This document shows positions 5,538-5,784 of a stretch of DNA of 5,784 nucleotides, piece after piece. The DNA is taken from assembly GCA_023389535.1 (NCBI GenBank), contig JAEWEH010000317.1:1-5784 (forward strand). Reading direction: 5' to 3'. The DNA comes from Pseudomonadota bacterium (lineage in GTDB: Bacteria; Pseudomonadota; Gammaproteobacteria; Burkholderiales; Burkholderiaceae_B). The position numbers were made by a program, and so were the translations under genes. Within the stretch, counting starts at the first letter, position 1. Each line of letters starts with the position of its first letter. The notes under the pieces are model-generated. The model had not been told where the DNA came from. It did not search any database and saw nothing but the letters and a program-made list of their open reading frames with translations.

Positions 5538-5784
5538 AATGTACGCCCGTCAATCCGAAGAAAATACTAATAGATCAACTAGATAGGTCGATGCTCGATG
5601 CCGATTCGACGCGGACGCAAATGGCTTGCGTCGAGATGAGCGCAACATCAATATGGGATGTTCTAGGGGATAACACCTAGGATTTACGCGACCTTCCGCG
5701 CTGGATTTTCGCGGCGTCCCGGCCCGAGTATGGTTTCCTTTTCAGCTAGCAGCAAGGCAGCGGAGCGCGCGATAGATTGCTTTA

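Larger units (their letters stand above)
5323..5784. other. Gene-poor control region upstream of the ABC operon
   Basis: This 462-base stretch has no ORF that I accept as a gene. It contains the operon's ribosome site and promoter candidates (5395-5478), a LysR-type palindrome (5500-5520), a helical-turn direct repeat (5521-5537), a TCGATGC tandem (5588-5601) and overlapping dyads (5606-5634). At the right edge two open frames run out of the window: a minus-strand tail of about 32 codons ending at TAA 5684-5686, and a plus-strand ATG at 5730 reading MVSFSASSKAAERAIDCF. Neither can be identified. The stretch is visibly richer in A and T than the flanking genes, as expected of a regulatory region. 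Confidence 0.6.

Noticed and set aside
5548..5553. Minus-strand TTGACG as a -35 box
   Set aside because: It matches five of six bases, but no acceptable -10 hexamer lies 15-19 bases downstream.

Overview
The window looks like a chromosomal segment from a GC-rich betaproteobacterium, probably Burkholderiales, with Bordetella/Achromobacter-type Alcaligenaceae as the best guess. This is inferred from protein style, codon use and the dxs-folE2 neighbourhood; no search was run. All complete genes fall in well-known families, and I saw no mobile element, CRISPR array, tRNA or rRNA.

Left part (1-1367, + strand): the last 93 codons of dxs (1-deoxy-D-xylulose-5-phosphate synthase, isoprenoid precursor pathway) are followed after 131 bases by a complete folE2 (type IB GTP cyclohydrolase I, first step of folate synthesis). 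A strong intrinsic terminator at 1328-1367 closes this block.

Middle (1421-2329, + strand): a complete LysR-type regulator. Its stop codon directly abuts the stop codon of the last gene of a convergent operon.

Right part (2330-5322, - strand): a complete four-gene polar amino-acid ABC importer. In transcription order it encodes a periplasmic binding protein, two membrane permeases and an ATPase. The order and the ATPase sequence resemble the E. coli gltIJKL glutamate/aspartate system, but the binding protein diverges and the substrate is not established. The binding protein captures the ligand, the two permeases form the channel, and the ATPase drives uptake. Junctions of 23, 12 and 0 bases indicate one transcript.

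Upstream of the importer (5323-5784): 462 bases without a confident gene, less GC-rich than the rest. It holds a 9-3-9 palindrome of the LysR T-N11-A type, a second dyad, promoter-like hexamers and short repeats. The palindrome lies about 66 bases upstream of a predicted start site, the usual place for a LysR recognition site. The LysR protein encoded at the other end of the operon is therefore a candidate regulator. This control region is the most interesting part of an otherwise ordinary window.
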